Shown here: positions 1-10,294 of the stretch, piece after piece
Layout of the letters: the number at the start of each line of letters is the position of its first letter
How positions within the stretch are numbered: the stretch's first letter is position 1
Assembly: GCF_030272615.1 (NCBI RefSeq)
Contig: NC_081414.1
Coordinates: 764,193,413-764,257,412, forward strand
Source: Cryptomeria japonica
Lineage: Eukaryota; Streptophyta; Pinopsida; Cupressales; Cupressaceae
Reading direction: 5' to 3'
Length of the DNA stretch: 64,000 nucleotides
Position numbers and translations under genes: made by a program
Notes under the pieces: generated by a model
Database searches by the model: none
What the model saw: only the letters and a program-made list of their open reading frames with translations
Told to the model about the DNA's origin: nothing

Positions 1-294
1 TGTGGATGACAATGAGGATGTATTTCCCTCGTGGTCTATCTTATAGACTACCCTAGCCTTAGCCCTCATCTCTCAAGTCAGTCTTTATTATCCTGTGACT
101 CTGTCACTTTATCTGATTAGTCCATTCTATCTCGTCTTTCTTATCGAGAGATTGTCTGTGATCTTTTTAGAAATTTTTTTCATCCAATCTCTCGAGGGGG
201 CATATCATTCCCATCTTGGGGCAACTTTGTATCAGTTCATCTTATTTTCTTTGAAACAACGCGACAAGTCGCATTGTCTCAAAGAGGGGCAAAA
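1..294 (+). mobile_element. 3' internal tail of a Ty3/gypsy LTR element
   Basis: Noncoding 3' end of an element whose body lies left of the window. It ends in a purine tract (AGAGGGGCAAAA) followed directly by TGTAGACACC, the start of an LTR. The same arrangement (CATATC block, GGGGCA, TTTGAAAC block, purine tract, TGTAGACAC) recurs inverted at 23856-24000 and, more diverged, at 28346-28470, which identifies it as a shared family feature. The short open frame at 95-307 has no recognisable domain and I do not call it coding. Confidence 0.7.
249..284 (+). other. 36-bp hairpin abutting the polypurine tract
   Basis: Two 17-base arms around an AA loop, pairing at 15 of 17 positions; the outer stem is CTTTGA/TCAAAG and an inner stem is GCGAC/GTCGC. 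It ends at the first base of the purine tract, ten bases before the LTR. Copies of identical length sit at 23867-23902 and 28356-28391 in the mirror orientation. Confidence 0.7.
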
Positions 295-1045
295 TGTAGA
301 CACCTAAAATTGTCATGTCTAATTAAATAAATATTTTATTTATTTAATTACTTTAGCCTAATTCTTCTATTAATTAAATAAATCTTTATTTATTTAATTC
401 ATTCATTTATCCTCTTCTAGCCTTATTTCTCATTTAGATAAATATATTTATTTATTTAAATTTTCTTTTTTCTAAATTAAATAAATATCTTATTTATTTA
501 ATTATCCCACTTCTTCTATTAATTAAATAAATCTTTATTTATTTAATTAATTCATTAACCTTTTCTACCGATGACACATGTCATTCATCTCTTAATTCCT
601 ACACTACCTACCCTTTCACTATTTTATTATTTCTTTTACCTACCCTCTAATCATAGCCGATCTCCTTTTACACCTCTCAATCTTATCCATCCATTTCATA
701 TTGTGTCTTCTATATAAGGAGATGCTTCCTTCATTATCAAACCCTAACTATCGAACTACTTGATCAATTTGACTATTTGGCATATGCGATCCTACTTGCA
801 ACCACATTCCGTTCTTTGTTGAGCTCTTGTGCACATAAAATCTGAGAGCAAATATATCAAGCAAGATCAATGGAGATAGGAAGAATGGAGATCCAAACCT
901 TATTGGACATGTGATGGTATAATCTTTGTGATTTCATTTGATTTGCATTGTCTTAGGTAATCTTCATATGTTATGGTGGATCTTTGTTGTTGTTAGGCTA
1001 GGGTTTTGTGGTTGAATTCATTAGGCCTTTCAATATCGTTATTAT
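295..1045 (+). mobile_element. Ty3/gypsy LTR, interrupted at its right end
   Basis: Begins TGTAGACACC right after the purine tract. The first 250 bases hold five AT-rich palindromes (around 320-350, 372-399, 433-460, 474-504 and 519-548), each an AATTAAATAAA-type arm and its complement. The same kind of palindrome cluster marks the U3 region of the minus-strand LTRs at 20628-22364, 27125-28346 and 41867-43161. A TATA box follows at 711. The expected CA end is not seen; at about 1046 the sequence changes to the LTR of the next element, and no continuation of this LTR appears after 9043, so the junction is not a simple nested insertion. Confidence 0.65.
711..717 (+). promoter_or_regulatory. TATA box of the gypsy LTR
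   Basis: TATATAAGGA lies after the palindrome-rich part of the LTR, where the U3 promoter of a plant LTR is expected. The minus-strand relatives have TATAAATA (20997-21004) and TATAAAA (27560-27566 and 42302-42308) at the matching place. Confidence 0.55.
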
Positions 1046-2194
1046 TGTTATCCATTTTCACCATATATAGTTTTTATATTAAAAGTCATACTATATATTC
1101 TAGTCAGTTAGTATTATCGAATCATGTAGTCGGTACACACAGAGAAGTCGGTATGAATAGACTAGTCAGTTACAAAAGAAAGCAGTCACAGAACGCAGTA
1201 TTCACCAAGCTGTTTACTGAGTATTGTTTCATGGCTACCGAGCAGTAAAGTTAACTCACCAAGTTGATATTCACCGAGTGAAACGTATTACCAGATACAT
1301 TGAACCTAGACATGCAAATGAAAACATGTTACAAGATTCAGGCACATCTAACCATTATTACATTGGAAATTGCACTAAAAGATTGTGTATGATTGCAAGG
1401 TCAATCTAACCAATGAAATATTTTGTTTATTTATTCATTCAAGGAATCTTATTTGTAAGATCGAAGCAATGAATTAGATCGCCACTTTAAGAGATCTATT
1501 TATACAGCATGGGAAGAGAGAAGTATGTATGTATGAAGGAAGACTGTTATAGAGACACAGAGAGGTCACCGAGAAGGTTATCAGTGAACAGTCGAAGAAC
1601 AGAGTAAATAGAAGGGTTTACCGAGTTACAATATGGGTTACCGAGGTATGCTATAAGCTAGGTAATCTTATTCTGAGCACATAGAATCTGCTATAACATT
1701 TCAGATGTAAAGTTGCAGATATTTGTAATAATTTTATTGTAATATTGTGAAGTTGAAAGAGATACCTTTAACAGGGTAAAAGACTCTAACCAAGTCTATA
1801 AATTGTAAATCCTCTAACTAGGTGCAACATTCAGATTAATGTTGTAAAATCCTTTAGCAAGGTAGATCTAACAGATCTTGTTACTCCTAACAAGGTAAGC
1901 TATCAGAAATAGCTAAATGTAGCTCTAACTGAGCAATCTTTATTATTGCAGTAGTGAAGTTGTGGGTGCCATCCCCACCATAGTTTCTCTCTAATCAAGA
2001 GTTTCTGCGTGACCAAATTATATGTGTTATGGAGTGAATCATGTATGATTGTTATCTGTTTGTTTTAACTTTATTTTATGTTACTGCACTATTCTGTTTA
2101 TGCATAACAGTAAGGATATTGTTGAGGAAAAGTTTTGAAGTACTGATTCACCCCTCCCCTCTCAGTACATTAACTTTCCATATTGAGCCTAACA
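1046..2194 (+). repeat. Left (5') LTR of the pol-less element
   Basis: Starts TGTTA and ends CCTAACA, two bases before the primer site. From about 1069 it matches the right LTR with scattered substitutions, many C to T or G to A. The downstream half (about 1750-1950) contains diverged repeats of a motif like TCCTCTAACnnGGT, shared with the unrelated-length solo LTR at 57813-59328. Its first 20 bases fit the right LTR only loosely. Confidence 0.8.
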
Positions 2195-2196
2195 AT

Positions 2197-2208
2197 TGGT
2201 ATCAGAGC
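2197..2208 (+). other. Primer binding site, initiator Met tRNA type
   Basis: TGGTATCAGAGC, complementary to the 3' end of plant initiator methionine tRNA, two bases after the LTR. This is the usual primer site of plant Ty1/copia elements. The right LTR lacks it; there the sequence passes into LINE A. Confidence 0.85.
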
Positions 2209-2256
2209 TTGAATCTTGGAAAAGGGTTTAACTACCTAAAGAGAAAGATCTTATCA

Positions 2257-3537
2257 ATGGAAGGCTACAAACAATCTCGGAGGATTGTGTATCTACAAGA
2301 AGAGCTGGATAATGCAAATCAAGTGATTGCAGACATGCAAAGGCAAATGCAAAAATCTCTGAAAGTAAGGAGAAGATTATCTGATGACTTGCGGGATTCT
2401 CAAGAGTTAGTGGAACAAATCGAGACATCATCTAAGAATAGTATATCTGAAGAGACTGAAGAAATGATTGGAATGTTGAAAGAAAAGAACAAAGCATTGG
2501 CTGATCAACTAAAAGCAATGAAAAGGGAACATGAACATTTCAGTACACAGATGACTGAAAATCTAGATGCATTAAGGATAGCTGAGGATAAAGCAAGAGA
2601 TCTACAAAGAGAGAAACAACAACTTGAAGCTCTAGTATCTGATAAGAATGATGAAATCATAAGGCTAACTGGTATTCAACAAAATATGACAGATCAACTA
2701 GGTTATGCACATCATGAAGCAATTCTAAAGAATGATGAAAATCAATCATTGAAACTTGAAGTATCAAGGTTGACTGGTGAACTTGAAACATAGAAGAAAT
2801 CTAAAGAAACATTGGAGAAAAGTTATGAAGCATCAAAGATGTTGGATGAGCAACTGAATACAAGACGACCCTATAAAGAAGGAGGACTCGATTACAAAGG
2901 AAAAGAATCAACCGAGAAAGGAATTCATACTACCGAGAGAGGAGAATCATCAAAGCAAGCTGGAAATAGGAATAACATCAAAAGGAAGAAGCCTATTTGC
3001 TACTACTGTGGAAATCAAGGTCATACTGCCAACATATGCCAGATCAGAAAAGGTAAGCAACCGAATATCACTAAGTCCAATGGATATTGTTACAATTGCA
3101 ATAAATATGGTCATACATCTAATCAATGTAGGACAAAGTCTTTTAACAACTATCAGAAGGCAAAATTCAAAGGGTTTTGTAGAAACTACAATAGATATGG
3201 ACATAGTACCGAGAAGTGCTAGTCTAAGCAAAAGAACTACATGCGGTATCCACACCGAGCAAACACTAGAGGTTACTGAACTTACGCAGATCCTTACCGA
3301 TAATATGCAGCAGTTTCATGGGATTACAATACAAGGATATGGTGCGAATGTTGTGGAAGATATGGACATATTAGTGCCAACTGTTTTATAAGGTTTGGAA
3401 TGAACAATCGAAGATCATGGAGAAATCCTGGTAGGACATGTTTTCATTGTCACAAAGTTGGACATTTAGCTGGAGATTGCAGAGATCAACCTAAAAGAGA
3501 CATTGAAGAGATAAAAGAAAAATTCAAGATGATTTGA
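2257..3537 (+). pseudogene. Gag-like coiled-coil protein with five CCHC zinc knuckles (broken)
   Basis: One frame of 427 codons, from ATG 2257 (49 bases after the primer site) to TGA 3535. In-frame stops at 2791 (TAG), 3220 (TAG), 3277 (TGA) and 3298 (TAA) make it a pseudogene here. Residues 1 to about 210 are charged and rich in E, K, Q and L in heptad style, a long coiled coil. A linker of Lys, Glu and Thr follows, then knuckles starting at Cys248, Cys278, Cys308, Cys363 and Cys395, each CX2CX4HX4C. The third has Tyr at its second Cys (CRNYNRYGH). Knuckle spacing is about 30 residues, with one longer gap. Copia Gag normally has one knuckle and an alpha-helical capsid domain, which I do not see. 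Role inferred: RNA-binding particle protein. The longer frame that begins inside the LTR at 2041 is not the likely start. Confidence 0.75.
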
Positions 3538-4147
3538 AAAAAGAAGGAAATTATGTCAGATGAAGAAAGCACCTTACCTACCGAGTTAGGTGCACCTATT
3601 TCAAATTAGTCAGGAAAAGGTATGAAGGGACTGCATTCTCTAAAGGTTAAATCATAACAGTTCCTATTTTATTATGTACAAAATTCAAAATCTGCATAGT
3701 TAAGATGCAATTAGTCAGTTTGAAATTCTATTAAAAATACTTTACAGGAAACCTGTCAAGTCGGTGTATACAGGAAACTTGTCAAGTCGGTTAATAAAGG
3801 GAATTTGATTACTCGGTAAAAACAAAAAAAAGGAGTCAATCGGTAAAAGGTGAACCGAGTGCATTTAATGTTTTGACCTAACTTGCACAGAGCCCGATAA
3901 GGTATTTTTGAGTACTTAAAAGTATTTTCATAGTCATTTTCATTCACCAAGTTTTCGAGAAGTAGAGCAGAGCGAATCAAGGCGATCAAACTTCATTCAG
4001 AGCGAATTTCAAGGTATTTACATCAAATCTATTCACACTGTTAAGCTGGTTTCCGATCTAGTCAAATTGCTATTATCTACCGAGTGTGAAGCGTCAGTCA
4101 TTTGTAAACCCTAAGGATAATTTGCTAAATTTTACCCGAAACCTTCA
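3538..4147 (+). other. Spacer between the two ORFs of the pol-less element
   Basis: 610 bases without coding signal. It contains two near-identical short blocks (CAGGAAACYTGTCAAGTCGGT) at about 3746-3790 and many CCGAG/CCGGT words typical of this element. It may be the leader of a separate or spliced mRNA for the second ORF; no clear splice acceptor was identified. Confidence 0.4.
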
Positions 4148-7100
4148 ATGGTGCCCAAGATCCAAGATCCAGTAGTTGTCAAAAATGTGGAGAAGCCCTC
4201 GCTGAAATATTCTTTAACTCCTAAAGTTGCCACTGAACCGGATGACAAAACTGCATTTTCACTCATCCCGGATCGAGTCTTGTTAGTTGAAGATGTTAGA
4301 TTCTTCACCAAATGTCGTGTTGAGAAACTCGGTCATGTCGAGATTAGTGACACATATGATGAACTTTGCACTGATGGCAAACTGGATAGCAAATTTGAGC
4401 ATATCAAAATCAAGGGGTTAACTGAAGCCCTAGTCTATCCCCATGTGTTCAAACCCCAGTGGGTTAAGTTTGTCTTGAGTAGAGTACATGATGATTTCAT
4501 GTGGCTACAAGAGCAACCATTCAAGATCACTAAGGAAATCATTCATCTGATCACCGGGTATCCTATCTATGATCATGCACGAGCACAGAAAATGATAACA
4601 CAAAAAGAGCTAATCAGTCTAATTGGAGTAGAATCTGATTACCGAGGACTGAAATTAAATAATGTCACTGATGCAAAACTCAAGTTTGCAATTAGAGTAA
4701 TTGGCTACTGTTTCTTACAATCTGCAAGGGAAAACAGTGTACCATGTGCTGCAGTTGACTTGGCCTACAAAATAGTGAAGAAGGAAATGAAAGTAGATTT
4801 ATGTGAAGTGCTACTGAAGAACTTGTTTGAGAACCTGAACACAATAAGGAAGCCGAAGAAGAACAACTCGGCAAATACACTAAAGTTTGGTTCCCTTCTT
4901 GTATGCATGTTTTTCTACTTTGAGAAGTTCTTTCCCTCAACCGGTAAAGTAGTATGGGAGCTACACCGACCTATCACCCATCAAATCAATGACTTTATCA
5001 AGAAATTGGGAGATAACTTTAATGATATCATGGATGACTATTTCTGCAAATTTCAAGAGAAGATGCACAACAGGTACAGGATTCCACCACAGCTGGTAGA
5101 AAAATATAAGGATAATATATGTTTTGAGGTAGACACTGATTATTGTTATATGAATGCTATTGAACCGAGGACTCAATCTTTGCCACCAATGGGTTATGAG
5201 ATTGATTATGATATAACACAACAGCAAATTGATGCCTATTTATCATTGCCAAGGCATGCAACTGAACTAAGATATGGAACATATGAAGAGGTGAAGGAAA
5301 AAGTAAAAATGAGTATTGTAGTACCTAAGGCTACAAGAAAAGCTACAAAAATGATAAAGGTTTTATCTGAGAAATTCAGAGAAGAAACCTCCTCTACACC
5401 TGTCAAAGGCAATCTTGCCATTACTGAAGAGGAATCAGAAGCTCAAGAGGCAGCAATAACATTAAGTACAAAGTTGCCTAAGGGTAAAGTTTTGAAAAGA
5501 AAGAAATAGGACATTTCAAAGGCCCTACCGACTCCACCAACAAAGAGACCGAACACTAGAGCATCAGCTGCATCACCTAGTAAGAAACAAAAGAGTGTTA
5601 CTGCACCCAAGGTAACCAAGACCTATAAGAAATCTACTCAGAGACTCATTTTGGCAAAAGAGTCGAGTGATACAGAATCTGATGATGCGAACAAATTTCA
5701 GATTGTAAAAAGCAAAAAGGTAAATATTCATAGTGTTGAAAATTTTTGTGCCAATCTTAAAGAATACGGTGGATCTGCAGATTTAGATATGTTAAGTATG
5801 AGACTAGGAATAATGATGAGAAGCGACAAATTGAAGAAGCTGTCATCTGCACACTTCTAAAGTTTCGGCTAGCTCCATTAGAACTAGTAAAGTCACTTCC
5901 GAGTGAATTATATTTACATATTGATAACAGATGGAAATATGCAATGGACTCAGAGAGACAAATAAGAGAAAGAAGTCTAGTCCATCTATTCCTTGATATG
6001 TCTGTAGCAGAAATCAAGGAGAATTTGACCACATACAATTCTAAATTTCTTGTCAAACAGAGAGCCTTAAAATTGATGAATGGGCTATACATAGATGTGG
6101 AAAATGAGACAAAAGTCAAGTGGTAGGAGATCTTCAAACAAAAGGATGTTGGTGAACAATCTCAAATTGAAATTGTTGATGTCACCGAGAAAGATCCATA
6201 TGTCACCGAGCAAGGTCCAGACCCGACTGACACTATTCAAATTGATGAAGATGTTATGGATGAAGCAGCACCGGAGCAGGAAATGATTGAAGGCACTACC
6301 TATGCAAAACTTGTATCTAGTGAATCTATTTTAGAACAAGTTCAGCCTTATCCACCAGTGAAGCCACCTGTCTCAACCGAAGCTCCTAAGGACACAGCGC
6401 AAGGCACCGAAGGTAACAAATCTGAAGCAACATAAGATACAACCAAAGATCAGATGTCTCAAGCACCGTCGAGCACTGCAAATGTTACAGCTGAGACCCC
6501 TAGCACCAAGACACCCAAGGACACTACAACGGCTACAGGAATCGACCAAAGTGTTGCATCTACTGAGCAACCTACCAAGGGTCAGCAAGCCTCACAAGCA
6601 CTTGTCTTAGTGCAACCGTCCAAAGGAAAAGAGAGAAAGGTGAGAAAGCATAGTTTCAAACTTGATTTGACTAAACCGATAGTGTTGCCCAATGTCGATA
6701 TCTCAAAATTAAAAGGGCAAGCACTTATTGATTTCAGTGAACTATGCAAAGCAAAGGCCGAACTAGGAAAAACAATTGGCTATTCAAAAGAAGAATAAAG
6801 TACTTCAGAAGGTTAAGACACTACTAACAGAAATGCTACCTTCAGCAACAGTGTCAACCGATGTAGCCATCCACATTCAACTAGATGAACTCTTTACTCA
6901 AATAGAAACATTTGGAGTTGATGCATCTGAGTACTTAAGCAAGCTAAAGGATAAAGAGCTTACAACAAAAATGATTGCAGAGGTACAAAAAGCTCTCGCT
7001 ATAGGAAAAGTAAAGCTTGTCAAATTCATTGCTGAGTTGTCCCCTCAACTCAAGCATATTCTTTATTTATTTCAGAATCTATGTACATTTTCCTTATTCA

Positions 7101-7516
7101 TTAAAGATATCAAGAATAAAACTGATGCAATTGAGAAAGAGATCACCGATCTCTCAACTAAGTTGACCACCGAGCCTAATTCAGTTCAGAATTTTTATAC
7201 AAAGCTTCAACAACTCATGGCTCAACAGTTAGAACTCAGGAATGAAGAGCATAAAATCAGGATGGACATAATGACCCTTCAAACATTATTCCTTCCTCAT
7301 CTCTCATTAGTACAGGAATAGATCAACAGAGCTACACGCCTATCAACTACACAAGAGGGAAGCACTCTTGATGGCTTAATATCACTCTTATTTGATATTC
7401 AAGCACAAAATTAATTAATGGAAAGTGTACAGGATTCACTCTCAGTCGCCCTCACCGACGCCCGAACCAAGTATAAGTCTATTTTTGATCAGTTACCGCC
7501 TCCGGATGGAAATTAA
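4148..7516 (+). pseudogene. Large unrecognised ORF of the pol-less element (broken)
   Basis: About 1,120 codons once stops and two frameshifts are read through: frame one 4148 to about 5810 (TAG at 5507), frame two to about 6790 (TAG at 6124, TAA in the Thr/Pro-rich part near 6433), frame three to TAA 7514 (TAG 7319, TAA 7412). The first 330 residues look globular and aromatic-rich, with motifs such as PHVFKPQWVKF, HDDFMWLQ and ITGYPIYD; this part is unbroken for 453 codons. Then come a basic Pro/Ser/Thr stretch near 5520-5650 (possible nuclear signal), a mixed region, an acidic Thr/Pro-rich linker (6180-6640), and a helical coiled-coil tail (6780-7320). No RT, integrase, protease, transposase or envelope-like motif was found. 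I do not recognise the family. It could be cargo captured by the element or an accessory protein. Confidence 0.7.
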
Positions 7517-7890
7517 GTTTTTGATGTTTGTCAAAAAGGGGGAGTAATACTATAATACTACATAGAGGAAGTAATACCAGACAAAGGGGGAGTAATACTA
7601 TATTTGGAGAGTGATACAGTTTTGGTAACATAGTTTTGAGTATTATATACAAGGGAGTATACTGAGCAGAATATATAGAGCATTCAGAGCACAAGCACAT
7701 AATAGAACCGAACATGCAAAATTCAGAGTTATGTACAGAATAATGATAAGGGGAGTATATCTGCATATACTATTTCATTGACTATTGTATATATTGTCAA
7801 GTGTAGTCATTTTGCAAGTATATAGTTTTTGAGTTATGACTTTGAAAGTAGTTTTTGTCAAACATTTCAACTAATGTCAAAAGGGGAGAT
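7517..7890 (+). other. 3' UTR and polypurine tract of the pol-less element
   Basis: Noncoding. It has AAAAAGGGGGAGTAATACTA at 7533-7552 and a near copy at 7582-7601, both resembling the true polypurine tract AAAAGGGGAGA at 7879-7889, which directly precedes the right LTR. Such secondary purine tracts could prime additional plus strands; that is inference. Confidence 0.6.
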
Positions 7891-9043
7891 TGTTACTACT
7901 TATCAAATTGCCATTAGTTTTTATATTCAAAGTCATACTATATATTCTAGTCGGTTAGTATTACCGAATCATGCAGTCGATACACACAGAGAAGTCGGTA
8001 TGAACAGACCAGTCGGTTACAGAAGAAAGAAGTCACAGAACGCAGTATTCACCGAGCTGTTTACCGAGTATTGTTTCATGGCTACCGAGCAGTAAAGTTA
8101 ACTCACCGAGTTAATATTCACCGAGTGAAACATATTACCAGATACATTGAACCTGGACATACACATGAAAACATGTTACAAGATCGAGGTACATCTAACC
8201 GTTATTACATTGGAAATTGCACTAAAAGATTGTGTATGATTGCAAGGTCAATCTAACCAATGAAATATTTTGTTTAGTTATTCATTCGAGGAATCTTGTT
8301 TGTAAGATCGAAGCAATGAATTAGATCACCGCTTTAAGAGATCTATTTATACAGCATGGGAAGAGAGAAGTATGTATGTACGAAGGAATACTGTTACAGA
8401 GACACAAAGAGGTCATCGAGAAGGTTATCAGTGAACAACCGAAGAACAGAGTAAACAGAAGGGTTTACCGAGTTACAATATGGGTTACCGAGGTATGCTA
8501 TAAGCTAGGTAATCTTATTCTGAGCACATAGAATCTGCTATAACATTTCAGATGTAAAGTTGCAGATATTTGTAATAATTTTATTGTAATATTGTGAAGT
8601 TGAAAGAGATACCTTTAACAGGGTAAAAGACTCTAACCAAGTCTATAAATTGTAAATCTTCTAACCAGGTGCAACATTCAAATTAATGTTGTAAAATCCT
8701 TTAGCAAGGTAGATCTAACAGATCTTGTTACTCCTAATAGGGTAAGCTATTAGAAATAGCTAAATGTAGCTCTAACCGAGCAATCTTTATTATTGCAGTA
8801 GTGAAGTTGTGGGTGCCATCCCCACCGCAGTTTTTCTCTCTAACCAAGAGTTTCTGCGTGACCAAATTATATGTGTTATGGAGTGAATCATGTATGATTG
8901 TTATCTGTTTGTTTTAACTTTATTTTATGTTACTGCACTATTCTGTTTATGCATAACAGTAAGGATATTGTTGAGGAAAATTTTTGAAGTACTGATTCAC
9001 CCCTCCCCTCTCAGTACATTAGCTTTCCATATTGGGCCTAATA
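7891..9043 (+). repeat. Right (3') LTR of the pol-less element
   Basis: Begins TGTTACTACT after the purine tract and ends CCTAATA, where the left copy has CCTAACA. It aligns with 1046-2194 throughout. It retains more C and G at sites where the left copy has T or A (for example CCGAG against CTGAG), so the left copy has lost more cytosines. It abuts LINE A at about 9044. Confidence 0.8.
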
Positions 9044-10294
9044 GTTGGATCCTTCATGATTGTTTAAGATTTTCTCAAAGAAACTAACTGCCTCAGAAGC
9101 AACCTCCTCTGGTTCAGATAGGATGAATCCTTGGTAGTTTGAGATCTTGGAAATTCGGTTGACCCCTCTCCTTTGCTTAGTACTGTTGTGGAAGAACTTG
9201 GTATTCCTGTCCCCCTCACTCAGCCAAGTTTCCCTAGATTTTTGTTTCTAGAAGATCTCTTCGTAAGATAGTATCTTCTCATATTCAGAGAGTAGGTCCT
9301 TTTCCTTAAGGAAGAGTTGTTCATCGATCCCATTCTCAAGTACCTCAATGTTAACCTTATTAAGATCTTTTTCTATTAGGGTTTTTTTGTCAAAAATGTT
9401 GCCGAAATTGGTCCTATTCCACTCTAAGAGCTTCCTTTTTATAAGCTTTAACTTACTAGCAACAATAAACATCTTTGAGCCTAAGAAAACAGGGTTGTTC
9501 CACCAATTCTCAATTAATTTTAGAAAGTTATCATCTCTAAACCACATGCTCTCAAATTTGAAGGGGCATTTTTTAGGGTTGTGATCAGATATTAAGTTTA
9601 ATTGGAGTGGGAAATGGTCAGATCCTGATAAAGAAAGAGGCTCTGCCTTAAGGGAGTAATTCAAATCTGAGAGCCCTCCATGGATAAAAAACCTATCAAG
9701 TTTCTCCGCAATGTTACAGAAACCAAATCTTCTATTGTTCCAAGTGAAGGCATTCACTGTCGTCTAGATTTCCAATAGGGAATTCCTGTTGATCCACAAG
9801 TTGAAATCTACAGCTGATGGAGGGAGCTTGCCTCTTCCTCCTCTCTTGTCTGAAACCTTGGTGATGGCATTGAAATCTCCGCCAATGATGCTTAGTTCAT
9901 TCGGGAAACTTCTTAGGAAGGACTCCAGTTCCATCCATACCCTCACCTTATCCCTATTCTGAATAGGGCCATAAACGTTAATCAGTTTGAATCTATGGTT
10001 ATTTTTATAACTTACTACTTCTCCTCCTATTCAATTTTGCTTAATCTCTAAAGGTGTAAACGAAAGGGATCTAGAATACCAGATGATAGCTAAACCTCCT
10101 GAAGCGCCTGTGGCTGGGGAGTGTTTTAGTTGTCTAGCACCTAGTTTTTGCTCAAAAAGGGAAATCTCAGAGGAGTTCATTTTTGTTTCTTGAATTAGCA
10201 ATAAGTCTGGTTTAGAGTCAGAGATACAACGCTTTAAGATGCGTTGTTTGTTAGGGGCATTAAATCCCCTAACATTCCAAGTTATGATTTTCAT
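9044..10294 (-). pseudogene. LINE A ORF2, endonuclease part only (broken)
   Basis: Starts at ATG 10294, overlapping the ORF1 stop as ATGA. AP-like endonuclease motifs appear in order: WNVRGFN (10277 region), QETKMN, GASGGLAIIW, GGDFNAI (about 9870), FTWNNRR, KLDRFF and the catalytic SGSDHFPL (about 9625). Then follows the helical linker to RT (FKFESMW, KRKLLEWNRTNFG) and GDRNTKFFH near 9200. The frame has at least one stop (TAG near 9766) and a frame break near 10030. No RT domain remains. In L1 elements this domain nicks target DNA to prime reverse transcription; this copy is dead. Confidence 0.8.

Larger units (their letters stand above)
1046..9043 (+). mobile_element. Pol-less LTR retrotransposon with Ty1/copia-type ends
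   Basis: About 8 kb between two LTRs that align along nearly their whole length (1046-2194 and 7891-9043). After the left LTR comes TGGTATCAGAGC, the primer site for initiator Met tRNA used by plant copia elements; before the right LTR comes AAAAGGGGAGA, a copia-style purine tract. The 5.7-kb interior has no protease, integrase, RT or RNase H. Instead it has a coiled-coil protein with five zinc knuckles (2257-3537) and a long unrecognised ORF (4148-7516). It must have depended on another element for reverse transcription and integration. The flanking 5-mers (ATTAT and GTTGG) do not match, and the first 20 bases of the left LTR are diverged, so the outer ends may be rearranged. Confidence 0.8.

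Noticed and set aside
95-307. Open frame at the start of the window
   Set aside because: It crosses the hairpin, purine tract and LTR start of a gypsy element and has no domain.
1006-1409. Open frames within the left LTR (and their twins at 7829-8256)
   Set aside because: They lie in LTR sequence, lack domains and are present in both LTRs only because the LTRs are copies.
2197-2208. A possible tRNA gene or fragment
   Set aside because: Only 12 bases complementary to a tRNA end are present; it is a primer binding site. No complete tRNA or rRNA gene was recognised in the window.
2041-2256. Longer start for the five-knuckle protein inside the LTR
   Set aside because: It would place the start upstream of the primer site; the right LTR has the same start (8890) without the gene. 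ATG 2257 after the primer site fits the element's biology.
1046-9043. Reading the pol-less element as a complete copia element with hidden pol
   Set aside because: I read the interior in the frames available and found no integrase, RT or RNase H motif on either strand.
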